The translations under genes were made by a program, and so were the position numbers. Source: an uncultured Roseobacter sp. (GTDB taxonomy: Bacteria; Pseudomonadota; Alphaproteobacteria; Rhodobacterales; Rhodobacteraceae). Taken from it: a stretch of 64,000 bases of DNA. Position 1 is the stretch's first letter. Every line of letters starts with the position of its first letter. Shown here in pieces: positions 36,752 through 46,614 of this stretch. The notes below the pieces were generated by a model that was given only the letters and a program-made list of their open reading frames with translations, did no database searches and was not told the origin of the DNA. The stretch spans positions 372,001-436,000 of the forward strand of contig CANMWT010000002.1 of NCBI GenBank assembly GCA_947501635.1. Reading direction: 5' to 3'.

Positions 36752-37897
36752 ATGACAGTTTCAAGACGCAAGTCCATCGCAATCATTGGGGGCGGATGTA
36801 TCTTCGCCGCGGCATCAGGTGCCGGCTATGCGGTCACACGCAAGCCTGGCAAGGCCTACGAGCCTTGGGATAAGGCCGGGCGCTACGACGATCCGCGCAT
36901 GCGTGCGCTCAGCTATGCCTTGCTTGCGCCCAACCCGCACAACCGACAGCCTTGGGTGGTGGACCTGTCCACTGCAGATACCGTTACGCTTTATGTGGAT
37001 ACCGATCGGCTGCTACCGCACACCGATCCGTTCAACAGACAGATTACCATTGGATTGGGTTGTTTTCTCGAGGTCATGCGGCTGGCCGCTCTGGAAGAAG
37101 GGCTCGCGGTTGCAATCGATCTCTTCCCCGAAGGTTCAGACGTACAGGCGCTCGATGGCCGACCTGTCGCGCGATGCAGTTTTTCACCAACCTCCGCACA
37201 ACCTGACCCGCTTTTCCAGCAAGTGCCTTTCCGTCGAACCTTGAAAGAGCCCTACGACATGACCCGGCTTGTACCGCGTTCAGCTCTCGAGCGCGTCGCC
37301 GCGGCAGCTATCCACGGCTCTCGCATAGGGATCACGGATGATAAAGACGAGGTCGCCGCCTTTTGTGACCTCTCGGCCGAAGCTTTCCTGATCGAATTTC
37401 GCACCGAACGCACATACAAAGAAAGCGTTGATCTGTTTCGCATCGGGCACAAGGAAGTTGACGCAAACCCTGACGGTATCGACCTGTCGGGACCCCTTTT
37501 CGAGACCCTGCGCCTGACGGGGCTTTTCACCCGCGAGAATGCAATGGACCGCGATGGAATGAGTTACAAATCCGGCGAAGCGATGGTTTTAGCCAATGTC
37601 ACGACAGCGGTGGCACACCTGTGGCAGGTCACGGCAGACAACAGCCGCCAAAGCCAGATACGTGCCGGGCAGGACTGGGTACGCATCAATCTGGCCGCCA
37701 CGGCCGAAGGCATCGGGTTACAACCGCTTAGCCAAGGCCTGCAGGAGTATCCCGAAATGGCGGAAATTTACGATGCATTGCATGAAACGCTGGCTCCGGA
37801 AGGTGGCACCGTGCAAATGTGGTGCCGTCTGGGCTATGGTCCTGATGTACCCGCCAGCCCGCGCTGGCCATTGGAGGCCAAAATACTGAATGCCTGA
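36752..37897 (+). CDS. exported nitroreductase-like (Acg-family) flavoprotein
   Basis: 381 residues. The N-terminus has a twin-arginine-like signal (SRRKSIAIIGGGCIFAAASG), so it is probably exported folded with its flavin. SYALLAPNPHNRQPWVV matches the nitroreductase FMN-binding SxxHNxQPW motif, and LGCFLEVMRLAALEEGL and IGLQPLSQGLQEYPEM follow the same fold. GGGAG stands before the ATG. Its 3' end overlaps the MarR-type regulator gene by 8 bases, so the pair is one operon behind the palindromes. Substrate unknown. Confidence 0.82.
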   Translation: MTVSRRKSIAIIGGGCIFAAASGAGYAVTRKPGKAYEPWDKAGRYDDPRMRALSYALLAPNPHNRQPWVVDLSTADTVTLYVDTDRLLPHTDPFNRQITIGLGCFLEVMRLAALEEGLAVAIDLFPEGSDVQALDGRPVARCSFSPTSAQPDPLFQQVPFRRTLKEPYDMTRLVPRSALERVAAAAIHGSRIGITDDKDEVAAFCDLSAEAFLIEFRTERTYKESVDLFRIGHKEVDANPDGIDLSGPLFETLRLTGLFTRENAMDRDGMSYKSGEAMVLANVTTAVAHLWQVTADNSRQSQIRAGQDWVRINLAATAEGIGLQPLSQGLQEYPEMAEIYDALHETLAPEGGTVQMWCRLGYGPDVPASPRWPLEAKILNA

Positions 37898-38357
37898 CCG
37901 TAAACATGCCAAACTCTTTGAACTGTTCAACGAGATCGGCATCATCGAACAACTCAGCCGCGCGTCTTTGGAAGCGCGGTTGCCCAAGGGGCTGATCGCA
38001 CCGCATTTCACGGTACTCAACCATCTGGTACGCCTAGGGGACGGGCGCGCGCCCATCGACATGGCCCGGGCTTTCCAGGTCCCCAAAACCACCTTGACCC
38101 ACACCCTCAAAGGGCTCGAAGCGCAGCAGCTGATCGAAATGCGGCCAAACCCCGAAGACGGCAGATCAAAGCTGGTTTACCTGACAGAACTGGGCCGCAG
38201 ACTCAGGTATGACACGATTGCAGCCATGGGCCCCGATTTTGAGCGTATCGCAGAGGGTGTCGATACCGCAGCGCTGGAGCGGATTGTGCCTGTGCTACGA
38301 GATCTGCGTGTCTTTCTGGATGCAGACAAGAACCGCGCGCTGGCCAGGTCAGACTGA
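37890..38357 (+). CDS. MarR-family transcriptional regulator
   Basis: 155 residues. A winged helix-turn-helix is clear: [40 protein letters not shown] spans recognition helix and wing (DGRSK). N- and C-terminal helices would form the dimer. It is translated from the nitroreductase transcript (8-base overlap). It very likely represses that operon through the palindromes at 36696-36733, with an unknown small-molecule inducer. Confidence 0.88.
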   Translation: MPDRKHAKLFELFNEIGIIEQLSRASLEARLPKGLIAPHFTVLNHLVRLGDGRAPIDMARAFQVPKTTLTHTLKGLEAQQLIEMRPNPEDGRSKLVYLTELGRRLRYDTIAAMGPDFERIAEGVDTAALERIVPVLRDLRVFLDADKNRALARSD

Positions 38358-39140
38358 ATGCGCGCCGTCTGACAGCGACTTCACGAAGGCCAGAACGTCC
38401 GGCACGCTGTCGCCCTTGGCGATTTTACCGACGATGGCCGATCCGACAACGACACCGTCAGCCACTTCGGCAATCGCGCGCGACTTTTCGGGGGTGTTGA
38501 CACCAAATCCGACGATTACCGGCAGCCCGCTTGCTGCCTTGATCCGCGCGACTTCGGGGCTCACATCGTCAGCCTGTGCTTCGGCTGATCCGGTGATGCC
38601 GGTGATCGAGACATAGTAGACAAATCCTGACGTATTCTGCACCACGCGCGGCAGCCGCTTGTCATCGGTCGTGGGGGTCGCAAGACGAATGAAGTTGAGA
38701 CCCGCGGCCTGTGCGGGCAGACACAATTCGCTGTCTTCCTCGGGCGGCAGGTCCACGATGATAAGCCCGTCAATACCCGCCTCTTTCGCCTCCTTGAGAA
38801 AGCTTTCAACACCGCGGCTGTAGATCGGATTATAATAGCCCATCATTACAATTGGCGTCGTCTGGTCGTCTTGGCGAAATGCGCGGGCCAGCTCCAACGT
38901 CTTGGAAAGTGTCATGCCCCCCTCAAGCGCACGCTGTCCCGCCAGTTGGATTGTCGGGCCATCTGCCATCGGGTCGGTGAAAGGAAGGCCCAGTTCGATG
39001 ATATCGACCCCTGCTGACGGCAAACCCTTGACCACTTCCAATGACGTCGCGAAATCCGGGTCACCCGCCATGACATAGGCGACAAAAGCCTTTTTGCCTT
39101 CTTGCGCCAGCGCGGCGAATTTATCATCGATACGTGTCAT
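38349..39140 (-). CDS. trpA: tryptophan synthase alpha subunit
   Basis: 263 residues. [15 protein letters not shown] starts the barrel, [20 protein letters not shown] has the catalytic Glu and Asp60-type residue, and [14 protein letters not shown] and [13 protein letters not shown] complete the phosphate site. TrpA cleaves indole-3-glycerol phosphate and passes indole to TrpB. The ATG at 39140 has AGAGG 8 bases upstream. It is separated from trpB by about 9 kb and lies on the other strand, with a 9-base overlap at its 3' end with the MarR gene. Confidence 0.95.
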   Translation of the reverse strand: MTRIDDKFAALAQEGKKAFVAYVMAGDPDFATSLEVVKGLPSAGVDIIELGLPFTDPMADGPTIQLAGQRALEGGMTLSKTLELARAFRQDDQTTPIVMMGYYNPIYSRGVESFLKEAKEAGIDGLIIVDLPPEEDSELCLPAQAAGLNFIRLATPTTDDKRLPRVVQNTSGFVYYVSITGITGSAEAQADDVSPEVARIKAASGLPVIVGFGVNTPEKSRAIAEVADGVVVGSAIVGKIAKGDSVPDVLAFVKSLSDGAHSV

Positions 39141-39294
39141 CCGGTGCACCTCTTGGGAAATCTGAACTCACATGCCTAAAATACAGGGGGAAATCAATGC
39201 ACCAATCGCACTGTCACCGGTTCAATTGCCGTAGGGGGTATTTTTTCGCACTATTCCCCTCAAATTCCGTTCGGCATCGCCCCATATGGGTTTC

Positions 39295-39489
39295 ATGAAC
39301 TACGTACTTGCCATACTGCTGCCACCGCTTTCGATCTTGCTGACGGGGCGTCCGATCCTATCGATCGTTGTGTTTCTGTTCTGGGTGCCCGCGTTGATTT
39401 TTTCGGGTGGGTTGACGCATCCGATGTTCGTTTTGCTCGCTTGGGCGATTATCTTTCACGCACGTGAAGACAGACGAGAGCGGTTCTGA
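39295..39489 (+). CDS. Pmp3/YqaE-like small membrane protein
   Basis: 64 residues with two hydrophobic helices ([17 protein letters not shown] and [14 protein letters not shown] plus a third short stretch). The start [19 protein letters not shown] is close to the Pmp3/UPF0057 pattern, whose members are stress-related proteolipids of the inner membrane. A slightly earlier ATG at 39286 is possible. The charged end is [10 protein letters not shown]. No Shine-Dalgarno sequence is obvious. Confidence 0.7.
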   Translation: MNYVLAILLPPLSILLTGRPILSIVVFLFWVPALIFSGGLTHPMFVLLAWAIIFHAREDRRERF

Positions 39490-39556
39490 CCAAAGGGACC
39501 TTGTGTTTTCGCACCAACACCCATAGGAGAAGCGCCAGCTAAAAAGGGGCGCTGTG

Positions 39557-40654
39557 ATGGGTTTCAAAATGGGCATCGTGGGTCTGCCAAATGTTGGCAA
39601 GTCCACACTTTTCAATGCGCTGACGCGCACGGCCGCCGCACAGGCGGCAAATTTTCCCTTTTGTACGATCGAGCCGAACGTGGGCGAAGTCGCTGTACCC
39701 GATGCGCGGCTGGACACACTGGCAGGCATCGCCAAGTCCAAGCAGGTGATCCCGACACGCATGACTTTTGTGGATATTGCAGGGTTGGTTAAAGGAGCGT
39801 CGCAGGGCGAGGGGCTTGGCAACCAGTTTCTGGCCAACATCCGTGAAGTTGACGCCATTGCGCATGTATTGCGCTGTTTTGAGGATGGCGATGTCACCCA
39901 TGTCGAGGGTCGGGTGGATCCCGTGGCCGATGCCGAAACAATCGAAACTGAACTGATGCTGGCAGATCTTGAAAGCATCGAAAAACGTCTGCAGAACATC
40001 GTGCGCAAGGTACGCGGCGGCGACAAGGAAGCCGTGCAGCAGCAACGCCTGATGGAAGCGGCCAAGGCCGTGCTGGAAGACGGCAAGCCTGCACGTGTCG
40101 TCGACGTAGACGGCGAAGATGCCAAGGCCTGGAAGATGCTGCAGCTGCTGACCACAAAGCCCGTGCTTTACGTGTGCAACGTGGGCGAGGCCGAAGCGGC
40201 GGACGGCAACGAGCATTCTGCCAAAGTTGCCGAGATGGCCGCCGCACAGGGCAATGCACATGTCATTATCTCTGCGCAGATCGAAGAAGAAATCAGCCAG
40301 CTGGAAGACGACGAAGCGGCAATGTTTCTAGAGGAGATGGGCTTGTCCGAGGCCGGACTAGACCGCCTTATCCGAGCGGGATACGAGCTTTTGCATCTGG
40401 AGACTTACTTTACCGTGGGTCCCAAGGAGGCGCGCGCCTGGACGATCAAGACGGGTACGACCGCGCCGAAAGCGGCTGGTGTGATTCACGGCGATTTCGA
40501 AAAAGGGTTCATCCGCGCCGAAACGATCGCCTATGATGATTTCGTCGGTCTGGGGGGCGAACAGCCCGCGAAGGAAGCGGGTAAGATGCGCGCGGAGGGT
40601 AAAAGCTACGTCGTCAAGGACGGCGACGTTCTTCACTTTCTCTTCAACACCTAA
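39557..40654 (+). CDS. ychF: redox-regulated Obg-family ATPase YchF
   Basis: 365 residues. The P-loop is [17 protein letters not shown], switch II is [19 protein letters not shown], and the specificity motif is NVGE rather than NKxD, which explains ATP over GTP preference. The C-terminal TGS domain ends in [13 protein letters not shown]. The family associates with ribosomes and modulates oxidative stress responses. AAGGGG stands before the ATG. It overlaps the convergent unknown gene by 4 bases. Confidence 0.95.
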   Translation: MGFKMGIVGLPNVGKSTLFNALTRTAAAQAANFPFCTIEPNVGEVAVPDARLDTLAGIAKSKQVIPTRMTFVDIAGLVKGASQGEGLGNQFLANIREVDAIAHVLRCFEDGDVTHVEGRVDPVADAETIETELMLADLESIEKRLQNIVRKVRGGDKEAVQQQRLMEAAKAVLEDGKPARVVDVDGEDAKAWKMLQLLTTKPVLYVCNVGEAEAADGNEHSAKVAEMAAAQGNAHVIISAQIEEEISQLEDDEAAMFLEEMGLSEAGLDRLIRAGYELLHLETYFTVGPKEARAWTIKTGTTAPKAAGVIHGDFEKGFIRAETIAYDDFVGLGGEQPAKEAGKMRAEGKSYVVKDGDVLHFLFNT

Positions 40655-41052
40655 TCGTCGCTCATCACGCGGTCGGCTTTTTTGCGCACCAAAACCGAAC
40701 GCAGATCGTGCATGGCCAAAAGCAACGCGTCTGTGACGTCTTCCAACTCGCTGTCCGTCGCCTTGGATTGCGCCCATTGCGTAGTCAGGTTCAGGTGGTC
40801 GATGGCGCGGTGTATGTCGTCCAGTGCACGGGAAGCCAAAAGGCCGCGCCGCTGATCCATCCAGGCCTCTATTTCAGCCCTGTCTTCGTCTGACAGCTCC
40901 CGACCGCCCTGCGGCTTGATCTCGCCGTTACGGATGTTGACCACCGCGATCTGGTCCATGTCGATGCGTCGCTGGCGGTTCATTGTATCGACACGAAACA
41001 CGGCCGCGCCATTTTCGCGTACTCTGAAGTAATATTCGGGAAGTTCCGTCAT
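40651..41052 (-). CDS. conserved protein of unknown function
   Basis: 133 residues. The N-terminal part (YYFRVRENGAAVFRVDTMNRQRRIDMDQIAVVNIRNGEIKP) looks like a small beta domain; the rest is helical and charged, ending [14 protein letters not shown]. No signal, membrane segment or cysteine. It follows the aminotransferase gene by 9 bases on the same strand, so the two are co-transcribed. I cannot assign a family. Confidence 0.75.
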   Translation of the reverse strand: MTELPEYYFRVRENGAAVFRVDTMNRQRRIDMDQIAVVNIRNGEIKPQGGRELSDEDRAEIEAWMDQRRGLLASRALDDIHRAIDHLNLTTQWAQSKATDSELEDVTDALLLAMHDLRSVLVRKKADRVMSDD

Positions 41053-41061
41053 AGGTCTCCG

Positions 41062-42294
<1,233 letters not shown>

Positions 42295-42349
42295 TCATAG
42301 GGGCGCGCGAGCGTCCAATCAAGCGTGATAGCGCCAAGGAGAGTGCAAG

Positions 42350-42757
42350 ATGGATGATATCAAAGACTGGTACGGGCCAGAAACAGCAACCTTCGGCGAC
42401 CGTCTGGCCGCAGCGCGCGAAATGTCGGATATGACCCAAGCCGAACTGGCCCGTCGTCTTGGTGTGCGGGTGGCCACCTTGCGCTCATGGGAAGACGATC
42501 TGAGTGAGCCGCGAGCCAACCGTCTTTCGATGATGGCGGGGCTGTTGAACGTTTCGATGATGTGGTTGATAAACGGTCAGGGCGAAGGGCTGGACGCGCC
42601 GCTTGAAGAGGCGGCACTTCCATCTTCGGCGTCGGAAGTTCTGAACGAGTTGCGCGAATTGCGAACTGACCTGTTGGCCCGCGTGGAACAGATGGGCCGT
42701 CTGGAAAAGAAACTGCGCATGGCACTGAAGGAAGAGGCAGATGGCGGAACTGCATGA
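42350..42757 (+). CDS. XRE-family transcriptional regulator
   Basis: 135 residues. A Cro/C1-type helix-turn-helix lies at about residues 25-70 (MTQAELARRLGVRVATLRSWEDDLSEPRANRL). The C-terminal part is a leucine-rich helix (LRELRTDLLARVEQMGRLEKKL) that could oligomerise. Its 3' end overlaps sdhE by 17 bases. Target genes are unknown; the position suggests it may influence sdhE. Confidence 0.85.
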   Translation: MDDIKDWYGPETATFGDRLAAAREMSDMTQAELARRLGVRVATLRSWEDDLSEPRANRLSMMAGLLNVSMMWLINGQGEGLDAPLEEAALPSSASEVLNELRELRTDLLARVEQMGRLEKKLRMALKEEADGGTA

Positions 42758-43013
42758 GCACCGGATCAAACGCCTGAAAATGCGTTCTATGCGCCGTGGG
42801 ATCAAGGAAATGGACTTGATCCTGCAGCGATTTGCCGAACGGCATCTGGACGGTATGCAAGACGCGGGGTTAACGCTGTATGATGAGATGCTCAGCGAGA
42901 ATGACCATGACCTTTATCAATGGGTTACGGGTCAAGTTGAAGTGCCGGATCACTATGCCGGCCTGATCGAAAGCATCATTGCCGACCTGCCCGAAACGAG
43001 CAGTACGACCTGA
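42741..43013 (+). CDS. sdhE: FAD assembly factor SdhE
   Basis: 90 residues of the SdhE/SDHAF2 family. The flavinylation motif RGxxE is seen in RRGIKEMDLIL, and LYQWVTGQVEVP is the conserved second half. It promotes covalent FAD attachment to succinate dehydrogenase flavoprotein. It overlaps the XRE gene, so it is translated from the same mRNA. The sdh genes are not in this window. Confidence 0.92.
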   Translation: MAELHEHRIKRLKMRSMRRGIKEMDLILQRFAERHLDGMQDAGLTLYDEMLSENDHDLYQWVTGQVEVPDHYAGLIESIIADLPETSSTT

Positions 43014-43098
43014 CTGCGGCAGGTTTTTTCAGCTTTTAACGAAATATTGGGCTTTCGTCCGCATGTTCCGTCGCAGTGAAAAACGTCGGAGCGTGTTT

Positions 43099-43611
43099 AT
43101 GAGTATTCTGGACCCCATCAAATCGGAAGGCATGCCTTCCACGCACAGCCAGGGATTCATGGTTGGTTATCTTGAGGCGCTGTCGCTGGTCGAGCGTTTG
43201 CACCGTCTCTTGCTCGACGTCATCAAGGATGAGTTTGAGCGTGTCGGTGTGTTGGAAATCAATGCGGTTCAGGCGCTGCTTTTGTTCAACATCGGTGACA
43301 ACGAGGTCACCGCCGGCGAATTGAAAAGCCGTGGCTACTATCAGGGCAGCAATGTCAGCTACAACCTTAAGAAGCTGGTAGAGATGGGCTATATGCACCA
43401 CCAACGTTGCGAGATTGATCGCCGATCAGTGCGGGTAAAGCTCACTGACAGGGGCTGTAAGATTCGCGACGTTGTATCTGATCTTTTCTCACGTCATGCG
43501 GATGGGCTGCAGCAGAAAGGCGTTCTGGGGCCGGAGGGTATTGACGACATCACGCGGTCGCTCAAACGGATGGAGCGGTACTGGACAGATCAGATCCGTT
43601 ATATTTACTGA
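43099..43611 (+). CDS. ldtR: MarR-like regulator, LdtR family
   Basis: 170 residues. YLEALSLVERLHRLLLDVIKDEF leads into a winged helix (VTAGELKSRGYYQGSNVSYNLKKLVEMGYM, wing CEIDRRSVRVKLTDRG). This matches LdtR, known to control L,D-transpeptidase and stress genes in Liberibacter and relatives. GGAG stands 7 bases before the ATG. The family function in roseobacters is not established. It ends 7 bases over the convergent DUF1194 gene. Confidence 0.85.
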   Translation: MSILDPIKSEGMPSTHSQGFMVGYLEALSLVERLHRLLLDVIKDEFERVGVLEINAVQALLLFNIGDNEVTAGELKSRGYYQGSNVSYNLKKLVEMGYMHHQRCEIDRRSVRVKLTDRGCKIRDVVSDLFSRHADGLQQKGVLGPEGIDDITRSLKRMERYWTDQIRYIY

Positions 43612-44321
43612 AGGCGGCCGATCACCAGACCTTCCAACTCTCGTTTTAGCTTGCGCGTCATGGCATCTGCGTAATCCTCAAACCCGAGGGATGTCTGAAC
43701 AAAAGCATCGTCGCCGATAATGACTTCGGCCCGAAAGTAAGAAGAAAGTTCACCGATTTCGACCTGGCGCGCATCGCCGGATGCAGGGGCATCTGATCCG
43801 ATGACGAGCGCGTTGATCGTCACACCCTGCGTATTGATCGCGTCTTTAACGTCGCGCGGACGCGGACCAAGGTTTGATTTGCCGTCACCGGAAATGTCCA
43901 AAGTGTGCTTCCAGCAGGCACTCTGAAGCGCTAACTGCGCCGCACCGAACTGCATTGCACGGCCCAATGCCGTGCCGGGGGCCGCGCCGCGCCGCTCCGT
44001 TTGTGCGAGGGCCACGCTCACTTCGGTCAGCGTCTGACGATTGGCAATAGACGTCCATGGCACCAGAATATGCTGGTCGTCCGGACCGCTCCATTCGAAA
44101 ACCAGTACCGATACAGGGGCATTGGGCATTGCCATCAGTGTGTTGACAATGTCGGGGTGGTTCAGCGCGGTTACCAGGCCATCGAGTTGCAGGCGGTACT
44201 CGCGCAAGTCGACAGACCCCGATACGTCAAGACCCAAAGCCAAAGCCTGTCGACAACCCGCGTCTGAGACCGTGGCAAACAGGCTGAGAAAAGCCGCAGA
44301 GAGTACGCGGGCTGCACGCAT
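43605..44321 (-). CDS. DUF1194 VWA-like exported protein (copy 2)
   Basis: 238 residues with a signal peptide (MRAARVLSAAFLSLFATVSDA). A von Willebrand A-like domain follows with a MIDAS-type metal motif (LGLDVSGSVDLREY), SGDGKSNLGPRP and the C-terminal FVQTSLGFEDYADAMTRKLKREL. Its ATG overlaps the stop of the neighbouring copy (TAATG). It is a tandem paralogue of that protein, of equal length. The role is unknown; exported VWA proteins often mediate adhesion or complex assembly with divalent metal. Confidence 0.85.
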   Translation of the reverse strand: MRAARVLSAAFLSLFATVSDAGCRQALALGLDVSGSVDLREYRLQLDGLVTALNHPDIVNTLMAMPNAPVSVLVFEWSGPDDQHILVPWTSIANRQTLTEVSVALAQTERRGAAPGTALGRAMQFGAAQLALQSACWKHTLDISGDGKSNLGPRPRDVKDAINTQGVTINALVIGSDAPASGDARQVEIGELSSYFRAEVIIGDDAFVQTSLGFEDYADAMTRKLKRELEGLVIGRLQ

Positions 44322-45037
44322 TACAACCCTTTCGGGTCAGTGCCCGCGCGCAGCAAACCCATCACGGGCGGCGTCAGCTCCCGCTCCAGTTTGCGCCGCA
44401 TTGCCCGTTCATAGTCTTCAAAGCCGTTGGCAATTTCGACAAACGCGCCCGGACCCCGAATAACCTGCCCCTTGTAAAAGGCAATCAGGCCGGTTTCTGC
44501 CTCATAGTCTGCCCCGTTCACGACCAGACCATTTACCGTCACCCCATCAAAGGGGAACTCCGCATAGGCCTGTGCGGGGCTGAAGCCTTCGTTGTTCTGG
44601 CCGTCACCGGCCAGATCCAGCGTTTTGGCCAGACAGGCGGGCCCGCGTTCCAGCATGCCGGCGCCATAGCCCAAAGCATAGCCCATGGCCGTGGGGAAAT
44701 CGTTGTGGCTGCGCTTGCTTGCGGCAAGCGCCTCTGCGGCCCCGACGAGTTTGGCGCGGCTGTCGATCACCGTCCAGTCCAGCAAAACTTCCTGATTGTA
44801 CCGCCCCGACCACTCGTAAACGGCCAGTGCGACAGGCAGATCCGACGCAAAAAACGCAGCTTCCACCTCGGGTGAAATCAGTGCAGCGACAATTCCGTTG
44901 CGCTGCAGCGCGTCCTCTGCCGCATCGACGGAGCTTGAAACATCCATTGCAAGCAAAAGTGCCAGTCGGCACTCTGCCGCATCCACCGCCGCACCGCCAA
45001 CCGCAAGCGCTATGAAAAGAGCGCCCGTCTTTACCAA
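44321..45037 (-). CDS. DUF1194 VWA-like exported protein (copy 1)
   Basis: 238 residues if started at TTG 45037, which sits over the end of gloA. It gives a good signal peptide (VKTGALFIALAVGGAAVDA) and the same length as its tandem paralogue. The MIDAS-like motif is LLLAMDVSSSVDAAEDAL, then LAGDGQNNEGFSP and the shared end GAFVEIANGFEDYERAMRRKL. The longer frame lies in gloA and is not coding. The two copies form an operon behind gloA. Confidence 0.8.
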   Translation of the reverse strand: MVKTGALFIALAVGGAAVDAAECRLALLLAMDVSSSVDAAEDALQRNGIVAALISPEVEAAFFASDLPVALAVYEWSGRYNQEVLLDWTVIDSRAKLVGAAEALAASKRSHNDFPTAMGYALGYGAGMLERGPACLAKTLDLAGDGQNNEGFSPAQAYAEFPFDGVTVNGLVVNGADYEAETGLIAFYKGQVIRGPGAFVEIANGFEDYERAMRRKLERELTPPVMGLLRAGTDPKGL

Positions 45038-45459
45038 TGCCCGGTGTTCTCCATGCTGGCCCAAGGCTCCGCCGGTGGCAGGTCTTCCCCTTCCTGCAAC
45101 AATTCTATGGAAATGTTGTCGGGCGACCGCACAAAGGCCATATGACCATCGCGCGGCGGGCGGTTGATGGTGACCCCGTTGTCCATCAGATGCTGGCACA
45201 CTTCGTAAATGTTAGAGACACGATAGGCGAGATGCCCGAAGTGCCTGCTGTCGCTTGGCAACCCGTCGTCACCATCCCAGTTGTAAGTTAATTCGATCGG
45301 GCATTCTTCCTGACCCGGAGGGGCCATGAAAAGAAGGGTAAAGCGACCACCCTCACTGTCCCAGCGACGCGTCTCTTTGAGGCCCAGCAATTCGTAGAAC
45401 GCAATTGATTTTTCAAGGTCTTTCACCCGGACCATTGTGTGCAGATACTTCAATGCCAT
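45031..45459 (-). CDS. gloA: lactoylglutathione lyase (glyoxalase I)
   Basis: 142 residues with two beta-alpha-beta-beta-beta motifs. It shows MVRVKDLEKSIAFYELLGLKE, ELTYNWDGDDGL and HLAYRVSNIYEVC, with metal ligands His and Glu (the last in ISIELLQEGE). The enzyme converts the methylglyoxal-glutathione adduct to S-lactoylglutathione. It lies upstream of the DUF1194 pair, whose first start overlaps its last codons; a shared transcript is likely but functional linkage is unclear. Confidence 0.92.
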   Translation of the reverse strand: MALKYLHTMVRVKDLEKSIAFYELLGLKETRRWDSEGGRFTLLFMAPPGQEECPIELTYNWDGDDGLPSDSRHFGHLAYRVSNIYEVCQHLMDNGVTINRPPRDGHMAFVRSPDNISIELLQEGEDLPPAEPWASMENTGHW

Positions 45460-45643
45460 CTGGCTCTCCCATTGTTTGTTCGTTGGCTCAAACCTAGCAC
45501 GCTTGGCGCGGCGTACCAGAGCGATTGCAGCAGGGTTCCATCGGCAGTCGGATTTTTCCGGATTTTACACTATATAGCTGTTCCGCCTTTCGCCATGCCC
45601 AGATATAGTGCCATACGACTCACGCCTTTGGAAAGGAACGCTC

Positions 45644-46558
45644 ATGCCCCTCAGCCCCGAACAAGCTGCTGAAATCAAAGAGCTTCGCGACAGTCCGCAA
45701 GCGACTTTGCGGGCCGTTTCGCCTGGAATGGAGCAGCACCTTTATGAGGCAAGAGAGGTGCTGGATCACGGATTTGTGCGCGTGATCGACTATATGGGCG
45801 ATGACGCAGCGATCTGTCAGGCGGCGCGCGTCTCCTATGGCAAGGGCACAAAATCAGTACAGAATGACGAGGGACTCATCCGCTATCTCATGCGGCATTG
45901 GCATTCCACACCGTTCGAAATGTGTGAAATCAAATTGCATGTCAAACTGCCTGTCTTCGTCGCGCGTCAGTGGATCAGGCACCGGACCGCGAATGTAAAC
46001 GAGTATTCGGCGCGTTACTCTATTCTTGACCGGGAATTCTATATCCCCGCGCCTGAACACATCAACGCGCAAAGCGTGGTCAACAATCAAGGGCGCGGAG
46101 GCGTTCTGGAAGGCCAGGAAGCGGCACGCGTGCTGGAGATTCTCAAAGCCGACAGCAACCGCTGCTATGACAACTACGAGGCAATGATAAGCCAGGACGG
46201 TCAGGATGGTCTGGCCAGAGAACTCGCCCGTATGAACCTGCCCGCCAACGTCTACACCCAATGGTACTGGAAGGTCGACCTGCACAACCTTTTCCATTTT
46301 CTGAGGTTGCGCGCCGACAGTCACGCGCAATATGAAATCAGGGTCTATGCTGACGCGATTTGCGAAATGGTGGCCGATTGGGTGCCGGCGGCCTATCGCG
46401 CTTTCGAAGACTACCGTCTTGGCGGTGCGACACTATCCGGCAAAGCGATGGAGTGCATCAAACGCATGATCGCGGGGGACGAGGTGACCCAGGAAACATC
46501 CGGCATGAGCAAGGGTGAATGGCGGGAGTTTCAAGGGCTGTTAAACGCCCCGTCGTAA
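45644..46558 (+). CDS. thyX: flavin-dependent thymidylate synthase
   Basis: 304 residues. The ThyX signature [15 protein letters not shown] (RHRx7S type) is clear in the [19 protein letters not shown] segment; [19 protein letters not shown] closes the dimer site. ThyX makes dTMP from dUMP with methylene-THF and FAD/NADPH. AAGGA stands 7 bases before the ATG. Presence of ThyX suggests no dependence on ThyA here. The gene ends before a bidirectional stem-loop. Confidence 0.95.
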   Translation: MPLSPEQAAEIKELRDSPQATLRAVSPGMEQHLYEAREVLDHGFVRVIDYMGDDAAICQAARVSYGKGTKSVQNDEGLIRYLMRHWHSTPFEMCEIKLHVKLPVFVARQWIRHRTANVNEYSARYSILDREFYIPAPEHINAQSVVNNQGRGGVLEGQEAARVLEILKADSNRCYDNYEAMISQDGQDGLARELARMNLPANVYTQWYWKVDLHNLFHFLRLRADSHAQYEIRVYADAICEMVADWVPAAYRAFEDYRLGGATLSGKAMECIKRMIAGDEVTQETSGMSKGEWREFQGLLNAPS

Positions 46559-46585
46559 AGGCCGTCCAACCGATCGGAAAAGATG

Positions 46586-46608
46586 GTGCGGGCTGAGACA
46601 GCCCGCAC
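46586..46608. terminator. bidirectional stem-loop between thyX and the pilin-like gene
   Basis: GTGCGGGCTG and CAGCCCGCAC form a perfect 10-base-pair stem with a 3-base loop between two convergent genes. The minus strand continues CATCTTTTCC, a short T-tract, so it most likely ends transcription of the pilin-like gene and may also serve thyX. Confidence 0.65.
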
Positions 46609-46614
46609 CCGTAT

